NCBI GenBank assembly: GCA_965218935.1
Contig: CBDCMH010000011.1
Span: forward strand, 62,001 to 126,000
DNA length: 64,000 bases
Reading direction: 5' to 3'
From: JADFOI01 sp965218935
GTDB taxonomy: Bacteria > Acidobacteriota > UBA6911 > RPQK01 > JADFOI01
Shown here: positions 51,872 to 59,559 of the stretch, piece after piece
How the letters are laid out: every line of letters begins with the position of its first letter
Numbering within the stretch: position 1 is the first letter of the stretch
Notes under the pieces: model-generated
The model's input: the letters and a program-made list of their open reading frames with translations, nothing else
Database searches by the model: none
What the model was told of the DNA's origin: nothing
Made by a program: the position numbers and the translations under genes

Positions 51872-53155
51872 GTGGTCAACGCAATTGTGGGGGGTCGCAT
51901 CATCGACGGCACCGGCCGGGATCCGATTTCCAAGGGCGCAGTTGTGATAGAGGACGGTGCGATCCGGGCCGTTGGCTCGGAAGCTTCTGTCCAGATTCCT
52001 GGGGATGCAGAAATTCTGGATGCCGGAGGAAGAACGGTTTTGCCCGGCATCATTGATTGTCACGTACACAGTACCTACCGCGACCGGGACCTGCGCCGGC
52101 ATCTCCTGCACACCCCAACTTACAACATCCTGCGATCGGCGATGATTCTGCGGGAGACTCTGGAATGCGGCGTCACCACAGCGCGGGATATGGGGGGAGC
52201 GGACGTCGGCTTTCGTGAGGCAATCGCAGAGGGCGTGATTGTCGGTCCGCGACTGCTGGTTTCGATTGTCATGATCAGTCAAACCGGAGGCCACGGTGAC
52301 TCCTGGGTACCTGCCGGATTCAGGGTGCCCAAACGGTCTTGGTTGCCGAGCCCTCTAGCTGACGGGGTGGAGGAGGTGCGCCGCCTGGTGCGCCAGCTAC
52401 TGATGGCCGGGGCCGATTTCATAAAAATATGCGCTACGGGGGGGATTACGTCGCTTACCGACAGTTGGGAAGAGCCGCAATTCAGCGTTGAGGAAATCCG
52501 CACCGCGGTTTCCGAGGCCGCGGCCAAGAAGAGGCGTGTGGCGGTCCACGCCGAGGGCAAGAAGAGGCGTGTGGCGGTCCACGCCGAGGGCCTGGAGGGC
52601 ATTCGAAATGCACTGCTTGCCAACGTTTACTCGCTGGAGCATGGGTGGTTCATCGACGAAGAATGTGTTGACATGATGCTTAAGCAGAAGACCTGGTGGG
52701 TACCGACGCTGGCACTGGTGCCACTGTCGGTGGAGCGGCGAAAGGTGGACCCGAGCTGGAACCAGCAACAACTCGCTGAAGAGGATCGCAAGGACAACGA
52801 AATTTACGACAAGATGCAGGACCAGATCCCTCTGTGGCAGGAGGCTGTCCGCCGGGGAGTGAAGGTTGCGATGGGCACGGACCAATCTCATCGACTCCTG
52901 GTGGGTCAGAATATGGTCGAGCTCGAATTTATGGTTAAATTTCTTGGAATGACCCCCATGCAAGCCATTCTGGCTTCCACCAAACGGGCGGCAGAATGTA
53001 TCGAACGCCCGGACCTGGGCTCGCTTGAGCCCGGAAAAGCTGCCGACTTGGTGATTGTCGACGGAGATCCGCTAGACGATATCAGGGTGCTGCAGGATCG
53101 TAAAAAAATCCACCTGATTATGAAAGAAGGTCAAATTTTTTCGCAATCGGGCTGA
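51872..53155 (+). CDS. Cytoplasmic amidohydrolase (imidazolonepropionase/prolidase-like), first gene of ribosylation operon
   Basis: I prefer GTG at 51872, which has AAGGAGAGG just upstream and begins with the beta strand VVNAIVGGRIIDGTG; a longer frame reaches ATG 51776 but adds unconserved residues. The 427-residue protein has LPGIIDCHVHSTYRD (HxH), DFIKICATGG (likely carboxylated Lys), AVHAEG (metal His), SLEHGWFIDE and AMGTDQSH (metal Asp). No signal peptide is present, unlike the other amidohydrolases here. A 33-bp tandem duplication repeats KKRRVAVHAEG right at the metal His. It may open a ring or remove an amide to start the pathway encoded downstream. The gap to the next gene is 64 bp. 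Confidence 0.85.
   Translation: MVNAIVGGRIIDGTGRDPISKGAVVIEDGAIRAVGSEASVQIPGDAEILDAGGRTVLPGIIDCHVHSTYRDRDLRRHLLHTPTYNILRSAMILRETLECGVTTARDMGGADVGFREAIAEGVIVGPRLLVSIVMISQTGGHGDSWVPAGFRVPKRSWLPSPLADGVEEVRRLVRQLLMAGADFIKICATGGITSLTDSWEEPQFSVEEIRTAVSEAAAKKRRVAVHAEGKKRRVAVHAEGLEGIRNALLANVYSLEHGWFIDEECVDMMLKQKTWWVPTLALVPLSVERRKVDPSWNQQQLAEEDRKDNEIYDKMQDQIPLWQEAVRRGVKVAMGTDQSHRLLVGQNMVELEFMVKFLGMTPMQAILASTKRAAECIERPDLGSLEPGKAADLVIVDGDPLDDIRVLQDRKKIHLIMKEGQIFSQSG
52526..52591 (+). repeat. Perfect 33-bp tandem duplication inside amidohydrolase gene
   Basis: Two identical 33-bp units (52526-52558, 52559-52591) encode KKRRVAVHAEG twice in frame. One unit is expected for the family, so the second is an 11-residue insertion at the metal-binding His strand. 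Confidence 0.9.
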
Positions 53156-53219
53156 AAGCCATGGATAAGTGTCTCGTTCCGTATTTATGGCACGAAACAC
53201 TAAGCAAGGAGAGTCAATC

Positions 53220-54122
53220 ATGCAACTCAACCGTTTTATGATCAAACCTTACGTTGAGATGGGGCTCCGTGAAGAGCTGGGATCCGGCGATACCACAGGC
53301 GGATTTTTGGTCGGTGATGACCCGGTTCAGACCGGACAGATCTACACCAAAGCCAGCGGGGTCGCTTGCGGTTTGCTGCTGGCGGACGAGACGATCAGAA
53401 TGATCGATCCGGAATCCGAGGTGGAACATCTCGTCCAGGACGGCGATGAGATAGAACCCGGGTCGGTGCTGCTCAAGATCAAAGCGAAGGCCTCGGCCTG
53501 CTTCATGATTGAGCGCTGCGCGCTGGATTGGATCCAGCAACTTTCCGGCATCGCTACGAAAACCAGGCGCTACGTGAATCTCGTGAAACACACGAAGGTG
53601 CGACTGACGGACACACGCAAGGGCTGGCCGGGTCTTCGCAAATTACAGAAGTACGCAGTCAGGATCGGTGGAGCCCACAACCACATTTTCAGCCTGGACA
53701 ACTGCATCTTAGTCAAGGACAACCACATCAAGATCGCCAATGGCATCACAAAGGCGATGGAAATACTGAGAGCCCGGGCCCAGCATACGTTCAAGATCGA
53801 AGTGGAGTGCGAGACGCTGGAAATGGTGCAAGAAGCACTCGATTGTGGAGTCGAGGTCATCATGTTCGACAACATGGATCTAGCCGAAATGAAGGAAGGG
53901 ATCAAGCTGGTCAACGGTCGGGCCCTGACCGAAGCCTCCGGTGGCATGCACGAGAGCACCATTGTGGAGGTGGCGGAGACGGGCGTGGATATCATCTCCA
54001 TTGGAGATCTCACCCACAGCATTGAAGGAATCGATGTGAGCCTGGATGTGCAGGACATTAAACCCAGCGCCCAGCGCACCATAAAGCGGCTCCGAGCGGC
54101 CCAGGGACAGGCCGCCTCCTAA
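53220..54122 (+). CDS. NadC-like type II phosphoribosyltransferase with altered substrate site
   Basis: The start ATG 53220 has AAGGAG 9 nt upstream and yields 300 residues, the size of quinolinate phosphoribosyltransferase (NadC). Conserved features are REELGSGDTT, ASGVACGLLLADE, LTDTRKGWPGLRKLQKYAV (Arg133, Lys134), LVKDNHIKIA (Lys166), IEVECETL (Glu196), IMFDNMD (Asp217) and RALTEASGGMHEST. The NadC motif GGGxNHR is GGAHNHI: the Arg that holds a quinolinate carboxylate is Ile156. The enzyme should therefore attach ribose-phosphate to a different base. The next genes are an OMP-decarboxylase homologue and nucleotide-breakdown enzymes. It may or may not decarboxylate as NadC does. ModD is a less likely alternative. 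Confidence 0.85.
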   Translation: MQLNRFMIKPYVEMGLREELGSGDTTGGFLVGDDPVQTGQIYTKASGVACGLLLADETIRMIDPESEVEHLVQDGDEIEPGSVLLKIKAKASACFMIERCALDWIQQLSGIATKTRRYVNLVKHTKVRLTDTRKGWPGLRKLQKYAVRIGGAHNHIFSLDNCILVKDNHIKIANGITKAMEILRARAQHTFKIEVECETLEMVQEALDCGVEVIMFDNMDLAEMKEGIKLVNGRALTEASGGMHESTIVEVAETGVDIISIGDLTHSIEGIDVSLDVQDIKPSAQRTIKRLRAAQGQAAS

Positions 54123-54123
54123 T

Positions 54124-54894
54124 ATGGCCATGACACCGACCAAGAAGTTAAGCAGGTTGGAGCTGGCCGACTTGCATGATGTCAAACTTCGGACCTCCCG
54201 CGGGATTGTACCCGCTTTGGATATGGAATCATTCGAGGAAGTACAGCGGGTGGTGGAAAAAACGACACAGATCGAAGGAGTGGTAGCATACAAGATTGGC
54301 TCCCTGTGCACGCTTCGGCTCGGTCTTCCGAGCGCTGTTAAGGCACTGCGCGGGGTGACGGATCTCCCCCTGATTTATGATCACCAGAAGGCAGGACCGG
54401 ACGTGCCCAGTATGGCAGCTAAGTTCACATCCGCTTGTAAGGAGGCCGGAGTCGATGGGCTGATCCTGTTTCCCCTGGCTGGGCCAAAGGCCCTGGATGA
54501 GTTTGTCTCAAGTGCCCACAATCATCGTCTCTTGCCCATTGTCGGAGGTGAACTTCCACTCCCGGAATACAATGTCAAGGGTGGCGGATACGTGGCCGAC
54601 GACGCACTGATTCGGATCATGGAGCGCAGCGTGGAGCAGCGGGTCGACCACTTCGTCATACCCGCGACAGACACGGAGAAACTGGGCCGGCTTTGCGAGT
54701 GGCTCCTGGAGCGCCTGGAAACACCCTTTCTCCTGTTGCCCGGGATCGGGGCTCTTGGGGGGAGCATCAGCGAGGCCTTTGCCGCAGCCTCCGGCTGCCG
54801 GGTCTATGCGGTGGTAGGCCGCGCCGTGTATGCCGCCGCGGATCCTGCCAAGGCCGCCCACAGCCTAGCTGAAGAAGCACTCAAGTTCGCCTGA
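54124..54894 (+). CDS. Orotidine-5'-phosphate decarboxylase homologue (OMPDC suprafamily)
   Basis: The 256-residue product has the (beta/alpha)8 OMPDC fold. After an ALDMESFEEV strand and VVAYKIG (substrate Lys), LIYDHQKAGPDVPSM carries the catalytic Asp86-Lys89-Asp93 set in the archaeal-like DHQK arrangement, and VGGELPLP, DHFVIPATDTEKL, LPGIGALGG and YAVVGRAVYAAADP match the phosphate-gripper end of the barrel. Genuine OMPDC decarboxylates orotidine monophosphate to UMP. Here it starts 1 bp after the phosphoribosyltransferase gene with no other pyrimidine genes nearby, so decarboxylation of the nucleotide made by that enzyme is the likely role (inference). Confidence 0.82.
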   Translation: MAMTPTKKLSRLELADLHDVKLRTSRGIVPALDMESFEEVQRVVEKTTQIEGVVAYKIGSLCTLRLGLPSAVKALRGVTDLPLIYDHQKAGPDVPSMAAKFTSACKEAGVDGLILFPLAGPKALDEFVSSAHNHRLLPIVGGELPLPEYNVKGGGYVADDALIRIMERSVEQRVDHFVIPATDTEKLGRLCEWLLERLETPFLLLPGIGALGGSISEAFAAASGCRVYAVVGRAVYAAADPAKAAHSLAEEALKFA

Positions 54895-54898
54895 GCCC

Positions 54899-55648
54899 AT
54901 GAGCAAACCGGTTGAACCGCAGGCCGTGATCTTTGACTGGGGCGATACACTGGTTCATCTGCCCGGACTGATCACTCACTTTGACGAGCATCTGGCCTGC
55001 GTCGAGACGTTTTACTACGCTATGGCAGAGGATTCTCAGCGGGGAATTTTCGGGGCAGACGGGATCGACTGGCCGAGATTCCAGCTCGCGTACACAGCGG
55101 TGGCGAAAGAACAGGTTGCCTGGTCCAGCAGGACGAAGCGCGAGCATCGATTCCAGGATCGGTTCAAAGAAACGCTGCATCGCGCAGGCTACGATGGCCC
55201 GCTGAGCGAGGAACAGCTCACCACGATCGTGGACGAGTTTGCCGGTCATCTACTCACCCTCTGCCGTCCTGTGCAGGGGCTGGAAAAAGTCATCCCGGAG
55301 CTTGCGGGAAGATGTCGACTCGGGGTCGTTTCCAACTACCCGTATGCACCGCTTGTGCGGTTGAGCCTAAAGCGTTTTGGGATGGCGCAACACTTCAGTT
55401 CGATGGTCATCTCGGGTGAAGTAGGCTGGATCAAGCCACACCCACGGATCTTCCAGGCAGCCCTTGAGGAGCTGTGCACATCGGCTGATCAGGTATGGTT
55501 TGTGGGAGACGACTTGAAGGGTGATATGGCCGGAGCGAAGGCACTGGGGTTTCACACTGCCTGGTTGTCCCCTGGCGGCCAAGCGGGACAACCAGACGTC
55601 GACTGCCACCTCAACTGCCTGGCTGATTTGCTCAAAACAATGGACTGA
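54899..55648 (+). CDS. HAD-superfamily phosphatase (subclass I)
   Basis: The 249-residue protein has all four HAD motifs: VIFDWGDTLV (nucleophile Asp13; the second Asp of DxD is Gly, as in several sugar- and nucleotide-phosphatases), GVVSNYP (motif II), the Lys of EVGWIKPHPRIF (motif III) and VGDDLKGDMAGAKALG (motif IV), with an alpha-helical cap between about 20 and 95. Start ATG 54899 is 4 bp past the previous stop. In the operon it would remove phosphate from the nucleotide product of the two preceding enzymes to give the nucleoside for the nucleoside hydrolase downstream. Other phosphate esters are possible. Confidence 0.88.
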   Translation: MSKPVEPQAVIFDWGDTLVHLPGLITHFDEHLACVETFYYAMAEDSQRGIFGADGIDWPRFQLAYTAVAKEQVAWSSRTKREHRFQDRFKETLHRAGYDGPLSEEQLTTIVDEFAGHLLTLCRPVQGLEKVIPELAGRCRLGVVSNYPYAPLVRLSLKRFGMAQHFSSMVISGEVGWIKPHPRIFQAALEELCTSADQVWFVGDDLKGDMAGAKALGFHTAWLSPGGQAGQPDVDCHLNCLADLLKTMD

Positions 55649-55686
55649 CTCCCGGCAGACGAGGCTACTTGGGTTCAGGAGATAGC

Positions 55687-57150
55687 ATGAAACAGATGTC
55701 AGTCAGTAAAGCCCAGCTCTTGATCGGAGGAGAGTTTACTGAGGCCCGATCCGGAGAGACATTCACCACCTTCAATCCAGCCACAGAAGAGCCGATGACA
55801 GAAGTGGCGATGGCAGGGAAAGAAGACTTAGACCGGGCGGTGCTTGCGGCCCGAGCCGCTTTCGAAGGCTCGTGGCCGCGGATGAGCCCTTTCGAACGGG
55901 GAAAACTTCTGCGCAAGGTTGCGGATGGCATTCTCGCCCGGCTCGACGAGACCGCCGAGATGGAGACGCGCAACAGCGGCAAGACCATCGCCAACTCAAA
56001 AAATGAGGTCGCCGCCGCGGCACGGGTCTTTGAATACTACGCCGGAGCCATGGACAAGTTTTTCGGAGAGACCATCCCCATGTCTGAGGGGACTCTCGAT
56101 TTTACGCTCCGCGAGCCGGTCGGGGTTGTGGCCCAGATTACACCCTGGAACTTTCCCTTTCTGGCGGCCTCATGGAAGGTGGCCCCCGCACTCGCTGCGG
56201 GTTGTACGTCAATTTTGAAACCCGCCAGCAATACACCGCTCACCGCCTTGAAGCTGGGGGAGATCAGTCTTGAAGCGGGTCTTCCTGAGGGTGTTCTGAA
56301 TGTTCTGCCCGGCCCTGGAAGCCTTCTGGGCGAGCACATTGCACGGCATCCACTGATCGACAAGATCGCCTTTACCGGGGAGACTCTCACTGGGGCACAG
56401 GTGCTCAAGACGGCATCGGATTCCATTAAGCGCGTTTCCCTCGAACTGGGAGGGAAGAGCCCCAACATCATCTTTGCCGACGCCGATGTGGCTAAAGCAG
56501 CAAAAGCAGCGGTGCAGGGGGCCTTTGGCAACGCGGGGCAGAGCTGCTCTGCCCGTACCAGACTGTTCCTGGCCCGTGAGATCGAAGACGAGTTCATGGA
56601 TCTCTTCACGGCCGCCACCCGCGAATACCGGGTCGGCGACCCCATGGAAATGTCAACCGATATGGGACCCCTGGTGTCTGCCGAGCAGTGGCAGAACGTT
56701 AAATCGTATGTGAAGATCGGAGTGGAGGAAGGGGCCGAAGTTGTCCTGGGGGGCGATCGGCCACCAGGCTTCGAGAAGGGCAACTACTTTGCACCCACGA
56801 TTCTGACAGGGGTCAGCAACCAGATGCGGGTCGCACGTGAGGAAATCTTCGGACCGGTCCTTTGTGTTATCCCGTTCGAAGAAGAGAAAGAAGTGATCAA
56901 CATGGCCAACGACAACGACTTTGGCCTCAACGGATCGGTTTGGACCCGCGACATCAACAAGGCACTGCGCGTGGCAAAAGCTTTACGGACTGGCATGGTC
57001 TCTATCAACTCCCATGGCAGTGCCAGTCGCTATGGCTTGTTCGCTCCCTTCGGCGGTTACAAGAAATCAGGGCTGGGGCGGGAACTGGGCATGTACGCCT
57101 TGGGACTCTATACCGAGGTCAAGAACGTGTTTATTGATCTCGAGGACTAA
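55687..57150 (+). CDS. NAD(P)-dependent aldehyde dehydrogenase
   Basis: ATG 55687 with AGGAG 7 nt upstream gives 487 residues. The catalytic set is complete: Asn155 (ITPWNFPF), Glu253 (SLELGGKSPN) and nucleophile Cys287 (NAGQSCSART); IAFTGETLTG is the cofactor loop and EEIFGPVLCVIPFE and LFAPFGGYKKSGLGRELG are conserved. It resembles betaine-aldehyde/gamma-aminobutyraldehyde type enzymes and oxidises an aldehyde to an acid. In this operon it could finish oxidation of a ring-opening or side-chain aldehyde product. The next gene begins 5 bp later. Confidence 0.92.
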   Translation: MKQMSVSKAQLLIGGEFTEARSGETFTTFNPATEEPMTEVAMAGKEDLDRAVLAARAAFEGSWPRMSPFERGKLLRKVADGILARLDETAEMETRNSGKTIANSKNEVAAAARVFEYYAGAMDKFFGETIPMSEGTLDFTLREPVGVVAQITPWNFPFLAASWKVAPALAAGCTSILKPASNTPLTALKLGEISLEAGLPEGVLNVLPGPGSLLGEHIARHPLIDKIAFTGETLTGAQVLKTASDSIKRVSLELGGKSPNIIFADADVAKAAKAAVQGAFGNAGQSCSARTRLFLAREIEDEFMDLFTAATREYRVGDPMEMSTDMGPLVSAEQWQNVKSYVKIGVEEGAEVVLGGDRPPGFEKGNYFAPTILTGVSNQMRVAREEIFGPVLCVIPFEEEKEVINMANDNDFGLNGSVWTRDINKALRVAKALRTGMVSINSHGSASRYGLFAPFGGYKKSGLGRELGMYALGLYTEVKNVFIDLED

Positions 57151-57155
57151 CGGCG

Positions 57156-57644
57156 ATGTTTTCCCAGGATCTGATCCTTCGTGCTGAGAAAGCACTTGAT
57201 GCGGCTCGAAGCTCCGAAGTGCTCATTGTAACGGTGGAGACCTGTACAGCAGGACTGCTTTCTGGCTGCTTGACTTCAGTCCCGGGCGCCTCTTCGGTGT
57301 ATGACAGAGGCTTTGTCTTGTACCATGCGTCGGCCAAAGCAACTTCACTGGGCGTGCCGGAAGAGGTTTCCAAAAGCCATGGAGCGGTGAGTGCCGAGGT
57401 CACAGCCGCGCTGGCTGAAGGGGCTCTCAGGGAGTCCAACGCCGGCGTCAGCGTGGCCGTGACCGGCTATGCCGGACCGGGCGGAGGTACCCAAGAGAAC
57501 CCGGTCGGAACAATTTACGTTGCCTCAGGCCGACCGGGAAAGGAGACACGGGTGAATCGGCACGTCTTCTCTGGCGACCGCAACAGCGTAAGGTTGGAGG
57601 CCGTAGGAGCCGCCTTTGATATCCTGCTCCAGCAACTGCGCTAG
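57156..57644 (+). CDS. PncC/CinA-C family amidohydrolase (nicotinamide-nucleotide amidase-like)
   Basis: The 162-residue stand-alone CinA C-terminal domain resembles nicotinamide mononucleotide deamidase. Conserved features: VTVETCTAGLLSGCLTSVPGAS, YHASAKATSLGV, HGAVSAEVTAALAEGA and AVTGYAGPGGGTQENPVGTIYV. The canonical ESCTGG is ETCTAG, so the Ser thought to be the nucleophile is Thr29. It could still act as a nucleophile or the enzyme may differ in function. In the operon it may remove an amide from the nucleotide or open a ring. Gene spacing is 5 bp from the aldehyde dehydrogenase gene and 8 bp to the nucleoside hydrolase gene. Confidence 0.85.
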   Translation: MFSQDLILRAEKALDAARSSEVLIVTVETCTAGLLSGCLTSVPGASSVYDRGFVLYHASAKATSLGVPEEVSKSHGAVSAEVTAALAEGALRESNAGVSVAVTGYAGPGGGTQENPVGTIYVASGRPGKETRVNRHVFSGDRNSVRLEAVGAAFDILLQQLR

Positions 57645-57652
57645 GCTGGGGT

Positions 57653-58618
57653 ATGACACGTAAATTCTTGATCGATACGGATACCGCCTCTGATGATGCC
57701 GTGGCGCTGCTGATGGCACTGAGCTGGCCGGATGTCGAGATCGCTGCCATCACGGTCGTATCAGGGAACGTTCCCCTGGAGCGGGGGGTGCAAAACGCTC
57801 TGTACACGGTGGAACTGTGCGGTGCTACAACGCCTGTCTTTCAGGGTGCGTCCCGTCCTCTACTCCGGGAGCCGATCTATGCTTACTCCTTCCACGGTCG
57901 GGATGGCATGGGCGATCAGAACTATCCTCCACCTAGAACCGCAGCGGGAAAAGAGCACGCAGTCGAGGTGCTGATTGAGGTTATCCGGTCGAATCCGGGT
58001 ATCATCCTGGTGACTCTGGGTCCCCTTACCAATGTGGCGTTGGCAGTCAAGCGGGCGCCGGAAATTGTTTCCAATGTCGGTCGTTGCGTGGTTATGGGAG
58101 GAACCGCCTGTACCGTCGGTAACGTCACACCAGCTGCTGAATTCAACATTTGGGTTGACCCCGAAGCGGCCCGCATGGTTTTTCATTCCGGTCTGCCGAT
58201 TGAGATGGTGGGCTGGGAGTTGTGCAGGAAAGAAGCCGCCCTGGACGAAAAGGAGATGGCCTCCATTCGCGCCCTGGACTCGCCATTGGCTCAGTTCGCC
58301 CTGGACTGTAATCGGACGGCCATCGAGGCCAACCGGCTGCAGTCGGGGGACCCGCGTCTTACGTTAGCCGATCCGGTTGCCATGTCGATCGCACTGGATC
58401 CCGACATCTGTACCCGCAAGAGCAGCCATTATGTGGATGTGGAAACCCACAGCGAATTGACACGAGGCATGACGGTCGTGGATGCGCTGGGGGTCGCCGA
58501 TGATGAACAAAACCGTGCGCTGTGGAAGGAGATCACGGACCGAAAGCCCAACCTCACCGTGTGCTGGGAAATAAACATCCGGGCTTGGAAAGAAATGCTT
58601 TATAAGATCCTGAAATGA
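57653..58618 (+). CDS. Inosine/uridine-preferring-type nucleoside hydrolase
   Basis: This 321-residue cytosolic nucleoside N-ribohydrolase shows the calcium-binding opening LIDTDTASDDAVALL (Asp8, Asp10, Asp14, Asp15), LVTLGPLTNVALA, VVMGGTACTVGNVTPAAEFNIWVDPEAA and LADPVAMSIAL. In the last motif, HDPxA of the purine/pyrimidine enzymes, the His that protonates the leaving base is Ala239, while Asp240 is kept, so a non-purine base with a good leaving group is likely. It would release the free base and ribose from the nucleoside made by the upstream genes. Its stop overlaps the ribokinase start (ATGA). Confidence 0.9.
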   Translation: MTRKFLIDTDTASDDAVALLMALSWPDVEIAAITVVSGNVPLERGVQNALYTVELCGATTPVFQGASRPLLREPIYAYSFHGRDGMGDQNYPPPRTAAGKEHAVEVLIEVIRSNPGIILVTLGPLTNVALAVKRAPEIVSNVGRCVVMGGTACTVGNVTPAAEFNIWVDPEAARMVFHSGLPIEMVGWELCRKEAALDEKEMASIRALDSPLAQFALDCNRTAIEANRLQSGDPRLTLADPVAMSIALDPDICTRKSSHYVDVETHSELTRGMTVVDALGVADDEQNRALWKEITDRKPNLTVCWEINIRAWKEMLYKILK

Positions 58619-59559
58619 ACGGTCTTCAAAACACTTCGAACTCGCCAAGAATTGTGGTGGTGGGAAGCTCGAACACGGACATGGTTGTCCAAACGGCCAA
58701 GATCCCGGCACCAGGGGAGACCATTCTGGGAGAGAAGCTTGTGATGGCTGCAGGTGGGAAAGGAGCTAACCAGGCGGTAGCGGCAGCCCGGCTTGGGATG
58801 GACGTCACGCTGGTGGCCCGAGTTGGCACGGATCTGTTCGGTGAACAGTCCATCGAGAACTTTGAGAGGGAGGGGATTTGCACAGATTTTGTCGCTCGCG
58901 ACCACGGGAGCCCCTCCGGAGTGGCACTGATCATGGTCGACGACAAGGGAGAAAACGCAATTGCTGTCGCTCCCGGTGCCAACAGCCAATTGAGTGAAGC
59001 AGATGTGGATCAGGCCCGAGAGCGCATTCAGCTGGCCGATGTTCTGCTCCTGCAACTGGAAATCCCCTTAACCACGGTTTGTTGTGCCGCACGGTTGGCC
59101 GTTCAATCCGGTGTTCGGGTGATTTTGAACCCCGCCCCTGCTGCACAGCTGGATGAGGAGTTGTTCCAGGCTATCACGGTTCTGACGCCGAACGAGAGTG
59201 AAGCCCAGATGTTGAGCGGCATGAAAATCGAAGATCCGAAGTCGGCTCACAAAGCCGCGGACCTTCTCAGAGAAAAAGGGGTTCGCAATGTCGTCATCAC
59301 CCTGGGAGCGGAGGGTTTGCTCCTGGTCACTGAGGACGACGCCGAGCTGATTCCGGGCCAGAAGGTAAAGGCTGTTGACAGCACAGGGGCGGGTGACGCT
59401 TTCAACGGAGCCTTAGCCTGTGCGCTGGCCAGCGGGCAAAGCTTGAAGCAGGCGGTACGATTCGCTAACCTGGCCGGGGCCTTTTCCGTCACTCGCCTGG
59501 GGGCTCAACCCTCCATGCCCACCCAAGAGCAATTAAACGCATTCGAGAAGGAGCACTAG
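58615..59559 (+). CDS. rbsK: Ribokinase (PfkB family)
   Basis: The 314-residue kinase is a typical ribokinase: IVVVGSSNTDMVVQTAKIPAPGETILG, MAAGGKGANQAVAAARLG (first PfkB signature), ILNPAPAAQL, LTPNESEAQMLSG and VDSTGAGDAFNGALAC (second signature with the catalytic Asp). It phosphorylates ribose at O5. ATGA overlap with the nucleoside hydrolase gene ties it to the ribose released there, allowing return of ribose 5-phosphate toward PRPP. There is no ribose transporter next to it. The stop codon overlaps the convergent aminotransferase stop within CTAG. Confidence 0.9.
   Translation: MNGLQNTSNSPRIVVVGSSNTDMVVQTAKIPAPGETILGEKLVMAAGGKGANQAVAAARLGMDVTLVARVGTDLFGEQSIENFEREGICTDFVARDHGSPSGVALIMVDDKGENAIAVAPGANSQLSEADVDQARERIQLADVLLLQLEIPLTTVCCAARLAVQSGVRVILNPAPAAQLDEELFQAITVLTPNESEAQMLSGMKIEDPKSAHKAADLLREKGVRNVVITLGAEGLLLVTEDDAELIPGQKVKAVDSTGAGDAFNGALACALASGQSLKQAVRFANLAGAFSVTRLGAQPSMPTQEQLNAFEKEH

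Noticed and set aside
57156..57644. Full-length CinA competence protein
   Set aside because: Only the C-terminal amidase domain is present; there is no MoCF-like N-terminal domain, so it is PncC-like.
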